Source of the DNA: Rhabditophanes sp. KR3021 | Taxonomy: Eukaryota > Nematoda > Chromadorea > Rhabditida > Alloionematidae | Reading direction: 5' to 3' | Length of the DNA stretch: 64,000 nt | NCBI GenBank assembly: GCA_963281155.1 | Contig: CAUJLY010000005.1 | Location: 1,240,001-1,304,000, forward strand | Shown here: in pieces, positions 1-19,053 of the stretch | Layout of the letters: every line of letters starts with the position of its first letter | How positions within the stretch are numbered: position 1 is the stretch's first letter | The notes under the pieces: generated by a model | Databases searched by the model: none | What the model saw: the letters and a program-made list of their open reading frames with translations, nothing else | What the model was told of the DNA's origin: nothing | Position numbers and translations under genes: made by a program

Positions 1-1
1 T

Positions 2-1898
2 ATTCCGATAAATGAAAATTTGCGTAAAAATCTAATTAAAGTAAGTTTGATTGTGGCTTTTGGTTGAATAAAGTTGGTGAATGGATTGGACGTGAATATG
101 AACATTTATTTTAATGTAGAATTAATCTAAAGACGCACTTCCAATCGGATGTTTTTTTTGTTGTCGTGGTAAGAAGTTAGACGGTTAAATTCGGAGGAGT
201 AGTATATATAGTGAAATATATAATAAAAAGGAGTATGCATAATTTGACCTTTGTTATAGGAGTTGTTCAATGATAATTATGATAAGAATACTTTGCCGTC
301 GACGAATGCGACGACTGTTGTTGTGGAACTAACTGTTCAAGGTAATAATTTAACTCAAAAAAGGCATCTGAAAGTTGAATTTTTAGACATTGTCGAGATA
401 ACAGAAGTTACTTCTACATTTAAATCTGACCTGTAAGTCTAAATATAAAGTATCTAATAAAAAATTCCAAGGTGGTTTTCTCAAATTTACCAAGACAAAA
501 GACTAGCGTATGAGTCTCATAATTATTGTCTTTCGAATTTGAGTTTGTCTGCACATATGTTGCCAAAATTATGGACACCCAATGTTTGTTTCGTCAATAG
601 CAAGAAGGTTTCGGTACATGAGTCGCCAGAGAAGAATATTCTCCTGTTAATTTTCCCTAATGGGACAGTTTGGCTGAACTTTAGAGTTGCCATTGAAGGG
701 CCTTGTCAGTTGGTAAGATCTAAATATAACTAACTAATTGTGATTTTAAGCAACTCCAATTATTTCCAATGGACTCAATGACATGCAACTATATTTTTGA
801 AAGCTACAGTTACAACACAGCCGAAGTACGGATAGTATGGAGAGATTGGGAAGCGGTGTCAATTCCTGACCCGAATGCTAAGAAACTTCCCGACTTCGAT
901 TTAATTACTTTTTCACACAAAACTGCTTCAAATCTGTATACTGCTGGGTATTGGGATCAGTTGGAAGTCGTTTTTGTATTTAAACGGTTATACGGGTATT
1001 ACGTCCTGCAAGCGTATATGCCTACTTATTTGTAATTAGTATATTTGACTGGATTAATAATTCTTTATTTTAGAAGCGTTGCCATATCCTGGATTTCATT
1101 CTATTTGGATCGAGTAAGTTTGTTACAAAAGCTGTTTTAGAGTCCATTTTAGTCCCAACTACCTGCCAGAATTACATTGAGTGTTAGTTCGCTGATGAGT
1201 TTGACGTTTCGTAAGTTAATTTCTGTAAGTATTTAAGTCCCTTTTAACAGAATTTGGAAATATCATGAAAAATCTACCCCGTTCCTCTGTCCTTAAGTCA
1301 ATAGACATCTTTATGTTTGGTTCTTTGGGGATGATTTTCCTCTCACTGGTTGAACTTGCAGTTGTAGGTTTTGTGGATCGAGTTGAAAATAAGAGAAAAA
1401 GAACTAGAAAAAGTAAGGAAATGTTAATAATGAGAAGTGATTCGGAACAACAATGGTTGGCGAGGTTCAATGGACAGACACAGGCAGGCAATTTTGTTCC
1501 GCCAGGTGGAGGCCCTTATTCCAGTGGTTCTCCTTCAGGTAATTATTTGACAGGTTCTTATTTTATTGTATCTAATGTTAGACGATTACATAAATGGAAT
1601 AACACATACAAATGCTTCAAATTGCCCAACTCCGGACAACAAACACAGGCCCTTAGTAGGCCCAAATGGATCATCCTCCTACTGCCAAAACCATTGTTCC
1701 TGGGACTTGATAAATAAACCTAGCCGGAATGGGAAAAAGAAACACTTCCTGATCCAAGAAACACCAACCATTCTCTCTGGAGAAGCCATCGACTCCATCA
1801 GTGCAAAACTACTCCCCTTACTCTTCACAGCCTTCAATCTCCTCTATTGGGGCTATTACCTAGGCATGTCTACGACTGATAACAATGCAAGTCTCTAA
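2..1898 (+). CDS. Cys-loop ligand-gated anion channel subunit, 5' partial
   Basis: Nine exons splice in one frame to a 463-aa partial protein: 2-40, 260-341, 387-432, 472-712, 751-1031, 1074-1113, 1153-1210, 1251-1538, 1582-1898. The signal peptide and N-terminus lie left of the window. The extracellular domain shows LPS..ATTV, then VQDIVEIT, and a canonical Cys-loop with 13 residues between the cysteines (CQLQLQLFPMDSMTC). M1 carries QAYMPTYLSVAISWISF; the M1-M2 turn has Pro-Ala-Arg (QLPARITLSVSSLMSLTF), the family signature of anion selectivity. M3 is in exon 8 (FLSLVELAVVGF) and M4 near the C-terminus (IDSISAKLLPLLF). A long Lys/Arg-rich then Gly/Pro/Ser-rich M3-M4 loop is cytoplasmic. It is a pentameric neurotransmitter-gated chloride channel subunit of the plasma membrane. 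The M1-M3 wording is closest to nematode LGC/ACC/GGR-type subunits; the ligand cannot be assigned. Confidence 0.9.
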
Positions 1899-3405
1899 CT
1901 AAATGTAAAAGGGTCGTGGTAATAGTCTTTGGCGTCAATCAAATGATATTCAACGACATCTAAAATTGATAAATCAAATTTAATCGGAATCTATCTTGTA
2001 GTGGATTCACTCAATTTTTCTTGTAATTTTTTGGTTGTTAGTAATTATGACACTTTTCTTTTTGGTATCAAAATAAATCTTTTAATATTATTTTTGTGGA
2101 AAAGAGAAAAAAACGATTTGAATAGTCGGTATAAATAAATGTAATTAAATGGTAGAATAAATAAATGACGAAATAATCTAGGAAAGCCTTTGGTCGCCTC
2201 TTTGTGTCAAAGCATTAGATGTACATACATTAAAAAGAAACAAGCCAACAAAAGATGGACGAAAGCTGGTATGTGATATATACAGCCATATATCATAATC
2301 TTCCAATTTGTGTTTGTTTCTTTAAATTAGTAGTAAGAATATATTGGCCTTTTTGGCTTAAAATGAAATTTCATAATTAATTCATTAATTCCAAGTATTC
2401 TTGTGTTGCTTCAGCTGCTTTTTATCATGAAAATTGGTGATAATTGCATTATTAACAACAGCAAATTAAAAGTATGTGTAAAGTTAAAAAGAAGGTGAAT
2501 TATTATTTCTAACATCATCCATCATTGTATTTACTTTTTACGATACAATTGGCTTTTTAATAAATAACAAAATAAGTCCGTTATAATGATTTTACCAACA
2601 ATCAACAGCATCCACCTTTAAAGAATAATCATTTTTGAAATAATAAAAGTTTTGCAATATTAAAAATTCAGACCTATGAATTTATCACAACAACACAAAA
2701 ATCACACCCACCAATCTCACAAACCCAAAATCTGTTCATCTGGATTTGAGGGGTAACTGTGTTGAAATATAAAGATATATGTATTATATATTTGATACAA
2801 ACTTCACCGAATCATAATATATATTATAATGAATGTTGAATGAATTGGTTGGTGTGGACGTTGTCATATCGAGTGAAGTCATCTTTCCAATCGTGTGTGT
2901 ATGTCTTTTTAACTCAACCCCTTTCTTTGTTAAAGGTTGGTATATTCATAAACAAAATTCTCTCTGCTTTTTTGATGGTGAGATAGGGGTTGGGTGTGCA
3001 TATGTTCTCAGCCTTTGCTTTACAAAGAAACAGAGAGTGGTGGGGATTCTTTTTTTACCAACATATGTAAGAAGAAAGTAGGTGGATGGTGGGGAGTGTT
3101 TATACACATATATTCAAATATTTTGTATATTTATTTGTTGTTTTGATCTGTTAAGACTGTTAATAATAAAATGTACGTCACAACAAATAAAGTTAATAAA
3201 GAGATGATGATATAGTTACAACAGCAAAAAATTAGAAGGAATTTGATTTTGGATAAGGAGTTGAGGATATTTTTGAAAGGTTTTAACGATTTTCTTAAAA
3301 GTACATCAAAACAAAACACATGTTAGTAGTTGTCATGACAACTTTAAACGAAACAATCAGCAAACATAAATATGCCATGCTTTCATCTTAAATAAACTGA
3401 TTTAA
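1899..3405. other. gene-free interval
   Basis: About 1.5 kb between the channel and the TTC26 gene. It holds only short open frames without coding character. AATAAA-type signals (near 2072 and 2137) probably serve the channel gene. The right half (about 2,700-3,120) is richer in G and in CACA/TGTG runs. No RNA gene or repeat was recognised. Confidence 0.5.
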
Positions 3406-5128
3406 ATGGTAAGTTTGAAGTTATTTAAGGTCTAATTATGTAAATTTGTTTTAGAATCTTCTTAGATCATTAGCTCCTAAGAGACTCATAAAGTCATCCG
3501 GCACAGACAGTAGTTCAGGTGGTCAAATAGATGATTTAGAGGAGTTTTTGTATAAACGTGATTACTTAGGGGCGATTTCTTTGTTAGAATTTAGACTCTC
3601 AACGTCTCCAGATGATATTTCATTAATGCAATGGCTTGGTCATTGCTCCTTTCATAATGCAGATTACAAAAAAGCAGCAACTACTTACTTAAGAATGCTA
3701 GCATTGCCAAATTATCCTGATGACACTGAAACTAATCTGGGGGTAGTTTATTATTTTCTAGGTTTATACGAAGAAGCTAAATTAATAGCTGGCAAAGGCC
3801 CCGTTCATTCTTTGACAAATCGACTCCTTTACCTAATAAGTTTCAAATTAAATGACGACAAGTCAATGAGATTATTGCATCCGAAAATATCTGGAACAAT
3901 TGAGAATGAAATGTGCGCTGCTGCTATGAATTTTAGTAGATTTCATTACAATGAATCTATTAATATGTACAAGAAGATGTTAGAAGAAAATCCATCCTTT
4001 TTAGCTATTAATTATTATATAGCTTTGTGTTTGTACAGATTAGATTATCATGATGCCAGTCTAAGTCTTCTAAATTTGTATTTAGAAGCTCATCCAGGCT
4101 CCACAACTGCAATTAATTTAGTTTCAGCAAATAGATACAGATTAGGTACTCCTGACCAGGCTTTCAATGAAATCAGACATCTTTCGCATTTAATGGATGA
4201 GGAGACTTTTTTTGGGAGGAATTTGTTAAGACACAATGCAGTGGTGTATAAGAGAGGACAAGGAGCTTTGCAAGTGTTTCCTTCATTAGTCAATTTTATC
4301 CCGGAAGCGACTCACAATTTGATCATATTTCATCTTAAAAGAGAAGATCACGATGCTGCTTATGCAATGGTTAAGGATATGATACCGAGTGAATCTATTG
4401 AATATATAATTAAAGCTATTGCTTTTTATTACATGTACAAGAAAGGAAAATCTTCAGGGAGTGATTTGAGGGCTTTAACAATTGATTTGTATAATTCAGT
4501 TGGACAATCAGACGTAGAAAAAGATACTATTGTTGGCAGACAATGCATGGCAATCGTCAGTTTCATGCAGGAAAATTATGCTGAAGTATGCATGTATTTG
4601 CAATCCATTGAACATTTCTTCTCTAAGAATAATACTTTCAGCTACAACTATGGGCAAGCTTTAGTAGCTATAGACAACTACGAAAGAGCTGAGGAAATTT
4701 TAAAGGATGTAAGAAATGATTTTGTTGACAATATACCTTACCAGTTCTGCCTAATTAAAGCTCTCATCCACAATGACAAGGTCGTCGAGGCAGAAGGTGT
4801 CTTGAAAACTATGAACCGCCAAGATCCTTCATACAATGAAGCTCTAAACATGATAGCAAATGAATGTTACATAGTAGGCATCTACCACAAAGCCCTTATC
4901 TTCTTCGTTGCCCTTCGCAACGTCAATCAAACATCTGAGCTTAACTCCGCAATCAGAGGATGTGCTGTAGGAGTATTAAGACAACATATAGCCAAAAAAG
5001 TTGGAAAAGAAGAACTGATGAATGCTCTACTTATCTTAGATACTGATAAACATCCACGTTCAGTCAAAGCCTGTCAGGCTATTCAACTTTACCTAGAAAC
5101 TTCTACAAAAAAAGAAGAGTTATTTTAA
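3406..5128 (+). CDS. TTC26: Intraflagellar transport protein TTC26 / IFT56 / DYF-13
   Basis: The start codon stands alone in exon 1 (3406-3408), directly followed by a GTAAGT donor; a 46-bp intron (3409-3454) leads to exon 2 at 3455, giving a 558-aa protein, close to the roughly 554 aa of vertebrate TTC26. After a short basic, Ser/Gly-rich start (MNLLRSLAPKRLIKSS) the family hallmarks follow: LEEFLYKRDYLGAISLLEF, then tandem TPR helices (SFHNADYKKAATTYLRML, YYFLGLYEEAKL, NRLLYLISFKLNDDKS, FHYNESINMYKKMLEENPS). TTC26 is a peripheral subunit of the IFT-B complex required for ciliary assembly and transport of motility or signalling cargo; in C. elegans it is DYF-13 and acts in sensory cilia. No catalytic site is expected. 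The reading frame is intact. Confidence 0.93.
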
Positions 5129-5220
5129 GAAATTTATTTTTGTCAAGAACCATTTTTAAAACATAATATTTTGAACTACATAACTAATTATTTTACACGC
5201 ATGTAATAAGAAGCTCCATT

Positions 5221-5445
5221 TCATCCTCGTTTTCTCATAACATCTTCAACTACTTTTTTATGTTCCAAATCATTTAATTCGGCAGGCTTGTATTTGTCGT
5301 AGTTGATGGCGACGAAAACAGGATACGTTAGTAGACAGACCCCATAAAAGCATTTAAGAATTGTTTTTCTCTAAATAAATTTAATTATTTGTTAATGTTG
5401 TGTATGACTTACGGTTGTTGCTTCTAGGTGGTACCATTTCATCAT
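5221..5445 (-). CDS. 60-aa single-pass membrane protein, unrecognised
   Basis: Two exons: 5445-5413 (MMKWYHLEATT) and 5370-5221, separated by a 42-bp GT-AG intron with phase 0. The product is 60 aa: a short N-terminal part, a basic residue pair, one hydrophobic segment (about residues 15-30, ILKCFYGVCLLTYPVFVAI), then a charged tail with KPAELNDLEHKK and an end in MRKRG. The size and layout resemble small mitochondrial inner-membrane or ER accessory proteins, but I recognise no family. It lies tail-to-tail with TTC26, only about 90 bp from its stop, so it is too short for ordinary ORF calling and easily missed. Support is the clean splice pair and the coherent membrane-protein composition. 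Confidence 0.55.
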
Positions 5446-5545
5446 GATTAGATAGATATTTCGTATTCAAAATAAGTTGCTGAACTTTAAAATAAATTTG
5501 TTTTAAGGTCTTGGGTGTAAAGGAATTGGTAGGAGATGTATTTGA

Positions 5546-6107
5546 TTAGTAATTGGTGTTGCATTTTTGCATCAATTTTTTTAAAGAAGCCTTTGGTCGT
5601 CTTTTGGAACAATAAAATTCTGTTGACCCTGGAGTTAGTTTAGATTCCTTTGTAGATTCACTTATTCTGTATAAAGATTCTTCTATCTCACTTTCCAATT
5701 TCTGATTGTGCCTTAATTCAGCTTTGTTAATACTGGCAATTAAGTCATCATCCTGACTGAATGAATATTTGGGTGTCAATTTGATTCTATTCAGATTCAA
5801 AGCATCCTCAACTTCATTGCAAATTAATGTGTCATTCACTGGAAGTGGGTCGTAAGTTCGTTGCTTGAATTTTGGCTGAATTATTTTTTTTAATTTTAAA
5901 ATAGGGGGCGGTATGATGATGAGAGGCTCAAATTGAATGTTAGAATCTAATAAAGGATCCATTTGGTCGGAGATATCAAGAGTTGTGTTGGAAAAGTGAT
6001 TGATCAGATAAAATTCGTCTTTGTAGAAATGTTTGTCTTGACCAGTAAATATTTGATCGTGGATTATATTCTGAGGGCCGTGGAGATCGTAGTCATCTGA
6101 ATAGTAA
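5546..6107 (-). CDS. Unrecognised protein, 5' end uncertain
   Basis: An open frame runs from about 6107 to the stop at 5546. The first in-frame ATG (MDPLLDSNIQF) is at 5962, but coding-like sequence continues upstream (NYYSDDYDLHGPQNIIHDQ, then a Phe/Tyr-rich stretch), so an upstream exon or splice acceptor near 6109 is likely. The protein has a proline-rich strand (IIIPPPILKLKK), a predicted helical region rich in Glu/Lys (around INKAELRHNQKLESEIEESL) and a basic C-terminus (SKRRPKASLKKLMQK). No domain is recognised and no function is assigned. It is convergent with TTC26 and lies head-to-tail with the 60-aa membrane protein. Confidence 0.5.
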
Positions 6108-6471
6108 TTTGCCTTTTATCGAAGTTAAAAATGTCAATGTTACTTTTATGGAAAAATTGAATTTTAGGCTGTTTAGTGAAGCTGAAAATTTATAACTAGA
6201 CTTATTTAAAGCCACACTATTATCCCAGTCAAACTTTTAAATAGCCCAATTTTTTTTACATTCCATTTAACGAAAGTTGAATGAATACTTTTTTACGACC
6301 AAACATAAAAAGCTTGTTAAGTTACTTATCAAAATTGTTTAAATAATCATATTACACTTATTTTGTGTTTTTACCATTACAAGCTGTAATTAAAAGTTTT
6401 TTAAATAATTGCTCATTTAAAAAAGGAAATTAAAAAAGATGTAAAATTGAGTATAACTCAAAATACTGTGA

Positions 6472-6781
6472 TCATATAAATTCAACCACCACGACTATAT
6501 TTTTAAAAGGTTGATTTTAAGCACATAAACAACCAAATCCACAGAATTGATTCATGTTATAAGTTAACAACAATATCACTAAATTTACCTTTAAAAAAAG
6601 CTTCCTTGATTTGATTAGTCTTGCCGCCAACTTTAGTAAAATATCTAACTCCACCACATCTACCAGCCAACGGTTTCGGCACAAACATCGATCTCCTGAC
6701 AGGCTTAAGATCCTCATAGGCATTCTTATATTTGACACCATCCTTGTCAAAATATTCAACATTTTCAAAAATTTTAGGCAT
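6472..6781 (-). CDS. Small ORF, 71 aa, unrecognised
   Basis: Proposed exons 6781-6589 and 6494-6472 with a 94-bp GT-AG intron give MPKIFENVEYFDKDG... through PVRRSMFVPKPLAGRCGG and a hydrophobic end VVVVEFI. The sequence is moderately charged, has one conspicuous Gly/Cys motif (AGRCGGVRYFTKVGGK) and no signal peptide. No family is recognised. The alternative is that the open frame simply stops in the intron, 10 codons after the donor. A start is chosen at the only ATG in frame. The gene lies just downstream of a broken penta-EF-hand copy on the same strand and could itself be a relic. Confidence 0.35.
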
Positions 6782-6920
6782 ACCACCACACAAACAACAA
6801 AATAAACATAAATAAAAATAAACGCAAAGTTAATAATTTATTCATGCATGCCATTAAACTTGCTTCAATAAATTTAAGCAAAAAAGGTTAATTCTATACA
6901 CGACTCAATATTTACAAAGC

Positions 6921-7518
6921 TTATCTACAAACTCCACTTATCATCATAGCCAGAAGAAACTCCCCGTAGTTGAAGTAAGTATTTCCATCTGGTTGAGCAG
7001 CTCCTTTGAAGACACTGACAAAAATGTGGATAGTGATGGCACAGCGGATATAATCGTCGATGTAGAGATGCCCTCTGACTTTCTTGGCGAATTTGTTCAT
7101 GCAATGGCGGAAGAAAGTATCAGATAGACGGAAACCCATTCTAGTGGTGATGCTTTTGAATTCTCTGCCGTCGATGGTTTGGGAATTGTCATAATCTGCA
7201 TTCTTGAAGTTCTTTACCCATTTTCGACGTACTGAAAGAACGCTAAGAAGGCTTCGAAGCTGACTGAGTTGGTGCCGTCTTTGTCTAGGATTGAGGTCAA
7301 AAGAGTACACGTGTCGAGACCGAAATTTTATCCGATTCCTTCGTAAAGAGATGTCTGGATGTCAGGCGGAGAGAAGCTTTCCTTCGATTCTCTTGTAAAT
7401 CGCCAATAAGTTTTCCGTTGAACACATGGTGGAGGTGAAGTTGGTTCACATGTACAGCCTTTCTCATTTTATCAATAAATTTAAAACTTTTCACAAGCGC
7501 TTTATAAATATTAAACAA
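6921..7518 (-). pseudogene. Penta-EF-hand (PDCD6/ALG-2-like) relic with frame breaks
   Basis: The 3' part (7310-6921) encodes a convincing penta-EF-hand core: KWVKNFKNADYDNSQTIDG, then FRLSDTFFRHCMNKFAKK, IDDYIRCAITIHIFVSVF and a final YGEFLLAMM. The preceding EF loop (LDKDGTNSVSFEAFLAFF) is in a different frame, with the shift near 7222 and an immediate stop in that frame. A first EF hand (FKFIDKMRKAVHVNQLHL) is in a third stretch upstream, separated by further disruptions. The only intron-like bridge at the shift would be 22 bp, below the usual minimum, so I favour a decayed gene over a split one. Penta-EF-hand proteins are calcium sensors in membrane repair and ESCRT-linked trafficking. 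Sequencing error is a possible alternative explanation. Confidence 0.6.
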
Positions 7519-7671
7519 AGAAACTAATTTATCCTATAACTTTGCCTTGCATGTTTTATTGGTAAGATATTACTATAGACAACTGCAACAAGTTGTTGCA
7601 AACTCATCATTTCTTTTCTTAAAATTGATTAATACATTTATGTTTATTTATAGATACAAATAACATACAGC

Positions 7672-8496
<825 letters not shown>

Positions 8497-8868
8497 TTGA
8501 GTCTCCTTATTAATCATTTGTTTTGTTAATAGGTATTTTTCAATAGTTTATTTCAACAATTTTGTTATTTTTTATAAATGTTTATGCTGTTGTTTGTATT
8601 TAAACGTAAACTCATTAAGTAACTATTTATTCAATTTATTATAATAATCAAAATGCCTTCAAAACTAGACATATAACAATTACAACCAATTAATGAAAAG
8701 AGGCTCTAGAAGTTGTTTAGACATGGTAAGCAATTATATATACTTGAATTGAATGTGGTTGTTTGATTTTACTAAGATGTTGGAATAGATGTTCTTGATG
8801 TGAATAAATAGTTCTTAACGAAGTGGTGGGGTTTGTAGAGTTAACTGTTGAATCCCAATTAGAGGATC
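8497..8868. other. Convergent intergenic region
   Basis: About 370 bp between two convergent stops. It is AT-rich and holds the 3' UTRs of both neighbours, with AATAAA-like and TTTATT strings. I see no further gene. Confidence 0.5.
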
Positions 8869-16895
<8,027 letters not shown>

Positions 16896-18175
16896 ATGGT
16901 TGATAATATTCCGGTGATGGGGTCGGTAGTACTCCCAGTTGTCAATGCATTGTTAGAAGGGGAAACAGAGAAAGGGCTCAAAAAGAGAGCAAAGAAAGAA
17001 GCCAACGGAGGATGTTGCTCAGACCAAGCAAATGGACCTCCAAAGAAACTACGAAATGTTATCCATTGGAAACTGATGAATACCTTCAACAGCGAGCAAG
17101 AAATGCTGAAAGTACGATGTACTCAACGTGTTTCTAAAAGAAAAACTGATATCATTAAGACTGGGGTTAAACTAACTTTTCGTTGCAATGTTTGGAAGCG
17201 TACTAGATGTACCTATCAAATGTATGTATTGTATAATTTTGAGGAGCAAATTGAATTATATGAGACTGGAACTCATAATCATGACTTTAATACTAAAGCT
17301 AGGTTTCCTAATCCACCCAAGACTTACCTCACCCCGGCTTCGAAGCAATATTTGGATGATTTGATTGAGAATCATAAGAAGGGGAAATCACCAAGTGACG
17401 GGAGGGGACCTTCGAAGGGAAGGAAGATCAAACATGATATTGTTAAGAAAGATGAAAAAGTTTCTACTGAAGAAGGTGCTAATAATGATTTTGAAGACAT
17501 TCTTAAAAAGGTACGGATTGCTCCAAACAATTGCAATTAATCTTTTTGTTTTAGATTATAAATTCTCAGGTTGTAAATAATAATGAGGATTCGATGGAAG
17601 GTCCTGAAGATATAGCTCCTACTCAATTTGGGTCGGAAGAGTTGGTTAATTCGATGAAATTTATCAACATGTTCTCCACTTATCCCCAAGAAACTACTTT
17701 AACTCCGAATGAACCGGTGTCGATTGTGATTAAGAGTGGGGAAGATGAGGCAAATGATACTTGTTCTGAAGGGATCAACGAGGCTTCTCCTAATTCCAAT
17801 ATTTCCTTTGCCTCCTCTTCTTCTTCCCCCACAAATCAAGATACAACTTTATTTTCCTCAAAATTCAGCCTCAATGAAAGTGAATGCATTACCCAATTAA
17901 TAAAAATAGCTCAAGAGTTGGATCTCCAATTTATCTTCAGAAGTGGAGAAGCGGGTGGTAACGAACTATGTCTACAACAACAAAAAAGTAACGATATTGA
18001 AAAAGTTGTCATCTTAGCTGACCTAGGAGAATATGTCCAATACGAAGAAAGAGAAAATGGCGGAGCCGTTGAAATTGAAAAATGGCTAAAGGCTGATTAT
18101 ACTCAATTTCTATGGGCACTTCGGGGCAAATGTTGTTACTTTTTCAGAAGTATTTCTATCAAAACATGCATTTAA
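16896..18175 (+). CDS. CX7CX21HXH zinc-finger-like (FLYWCH/GCM-type) protein
   Basis: Two exons, 16896-17510 and 17555-18175 (44-bp intron), encode 411 aa. Residues about 55-131 form a compact domain: HWKLMNTFNSEQEM, a basic KRKTDIIKTG stretch, FRCNVWKRTRCTYQM, and ETGTHNHDF. The putative metal ligands are C97, C105, H127 and H129, giving C-X7-C-X21-H-X-H, similar in layout to FLYWCH and WRKY/GCM-like DNA-binding modules common in nematode transcription factors. A Lys/Arg-rich linker follows (KGRKIKHDIVKK). The second half is acidic and Ser/Asn-rich and ends in a folded-looking part (EKWLKADYTQFLWALRGK). Likely a nuclear DNA-binding protein, but the family assignment is an inference from spacing only. 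Confidence 0.6.
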
Positions 18176-19053
18176 AAAAGGTGAAATTTAACGGTGCAAA
18201 ATCAATTTGTATTTATCTAATGAACAAAAAGTAGATCTCAAAAAACAATTAATCAAGGCAACTACTGAATATATTTAAAATACCTCTATTTCCTTTTTTA
18301 TTCTCTCAATTATTGAACACTGTCTTCATTTTATTACTATTTATATACATTTATTGTTAGGCACACCAAAATCGAATTTTTAATTTATATTAATTAATTA
18401 TCAATCTAGAAGTATATTCTGACTGCCAGTAAAGTTGGAATATATCATTTGACGATTGCTTCCCTTTTTTAAGTTATATACAACTATTTTCTTATTTTGT
18501 ATTATCCAATGTTTTTTCTTTTTAATTAATTTAAATTTGTTTTTTTATAAGTTGTCCGGTTATTTTTTTAAAATAAATGTAGTTGTGTTTTAAATACATA
18601 GATCATTTAAATACGTAGGAGAGTGCAAAGTTATGACGGAAAAGGGTATGTATGAATCAAAAACTAGAAAAATGAGCTAAATTTGGTGGTGATCTTTTAC
18701 AACTATTATATCAATTAATATCAAATTAGGCTTTTTTGTTTAATATAAACAAGTTGGATGTTTAGAATTGAATGTGTTATTCTATATTTCCTCAATTGGT
18801 ACGAATTTGTCTGATTTTTAATTGGACATAACAACGAGAATATGAGTAATAGAGGATCACATTAGAATCCCGAAATGTTCTTCGTCATGAATGATTGCGA
18901 TAATTTGTTGGAGGTGTGGATTGACCTCCAGAAAATGATTTCTCTTATAAATAGAGATGCATTTCATTTTGATCAGTTGTGTGTGATAACCTTTAAAGCA
19001 ACCCTTTTTATTATTTACAAGTATTAATTATATCTATATTTGCTGAACTCGTT
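18176..19053. other. Gene-free interval
   Basis: About 880 bp of AT-rich sequence (poly-T and TTAATTAA strings) between the zinc-finger-like gene and the SLC26 gene, containing the 3' UTR of the former and the promoter of the latter. Nothing else recognised. Confidence 0.5.

Noticed and set aside
1216..1491. 91-codon minus-strand frame opposite the channel gene
   Set aside because: It overlaps the M3 exon of the anion channel, whose splice pattern and motifs are compelling.
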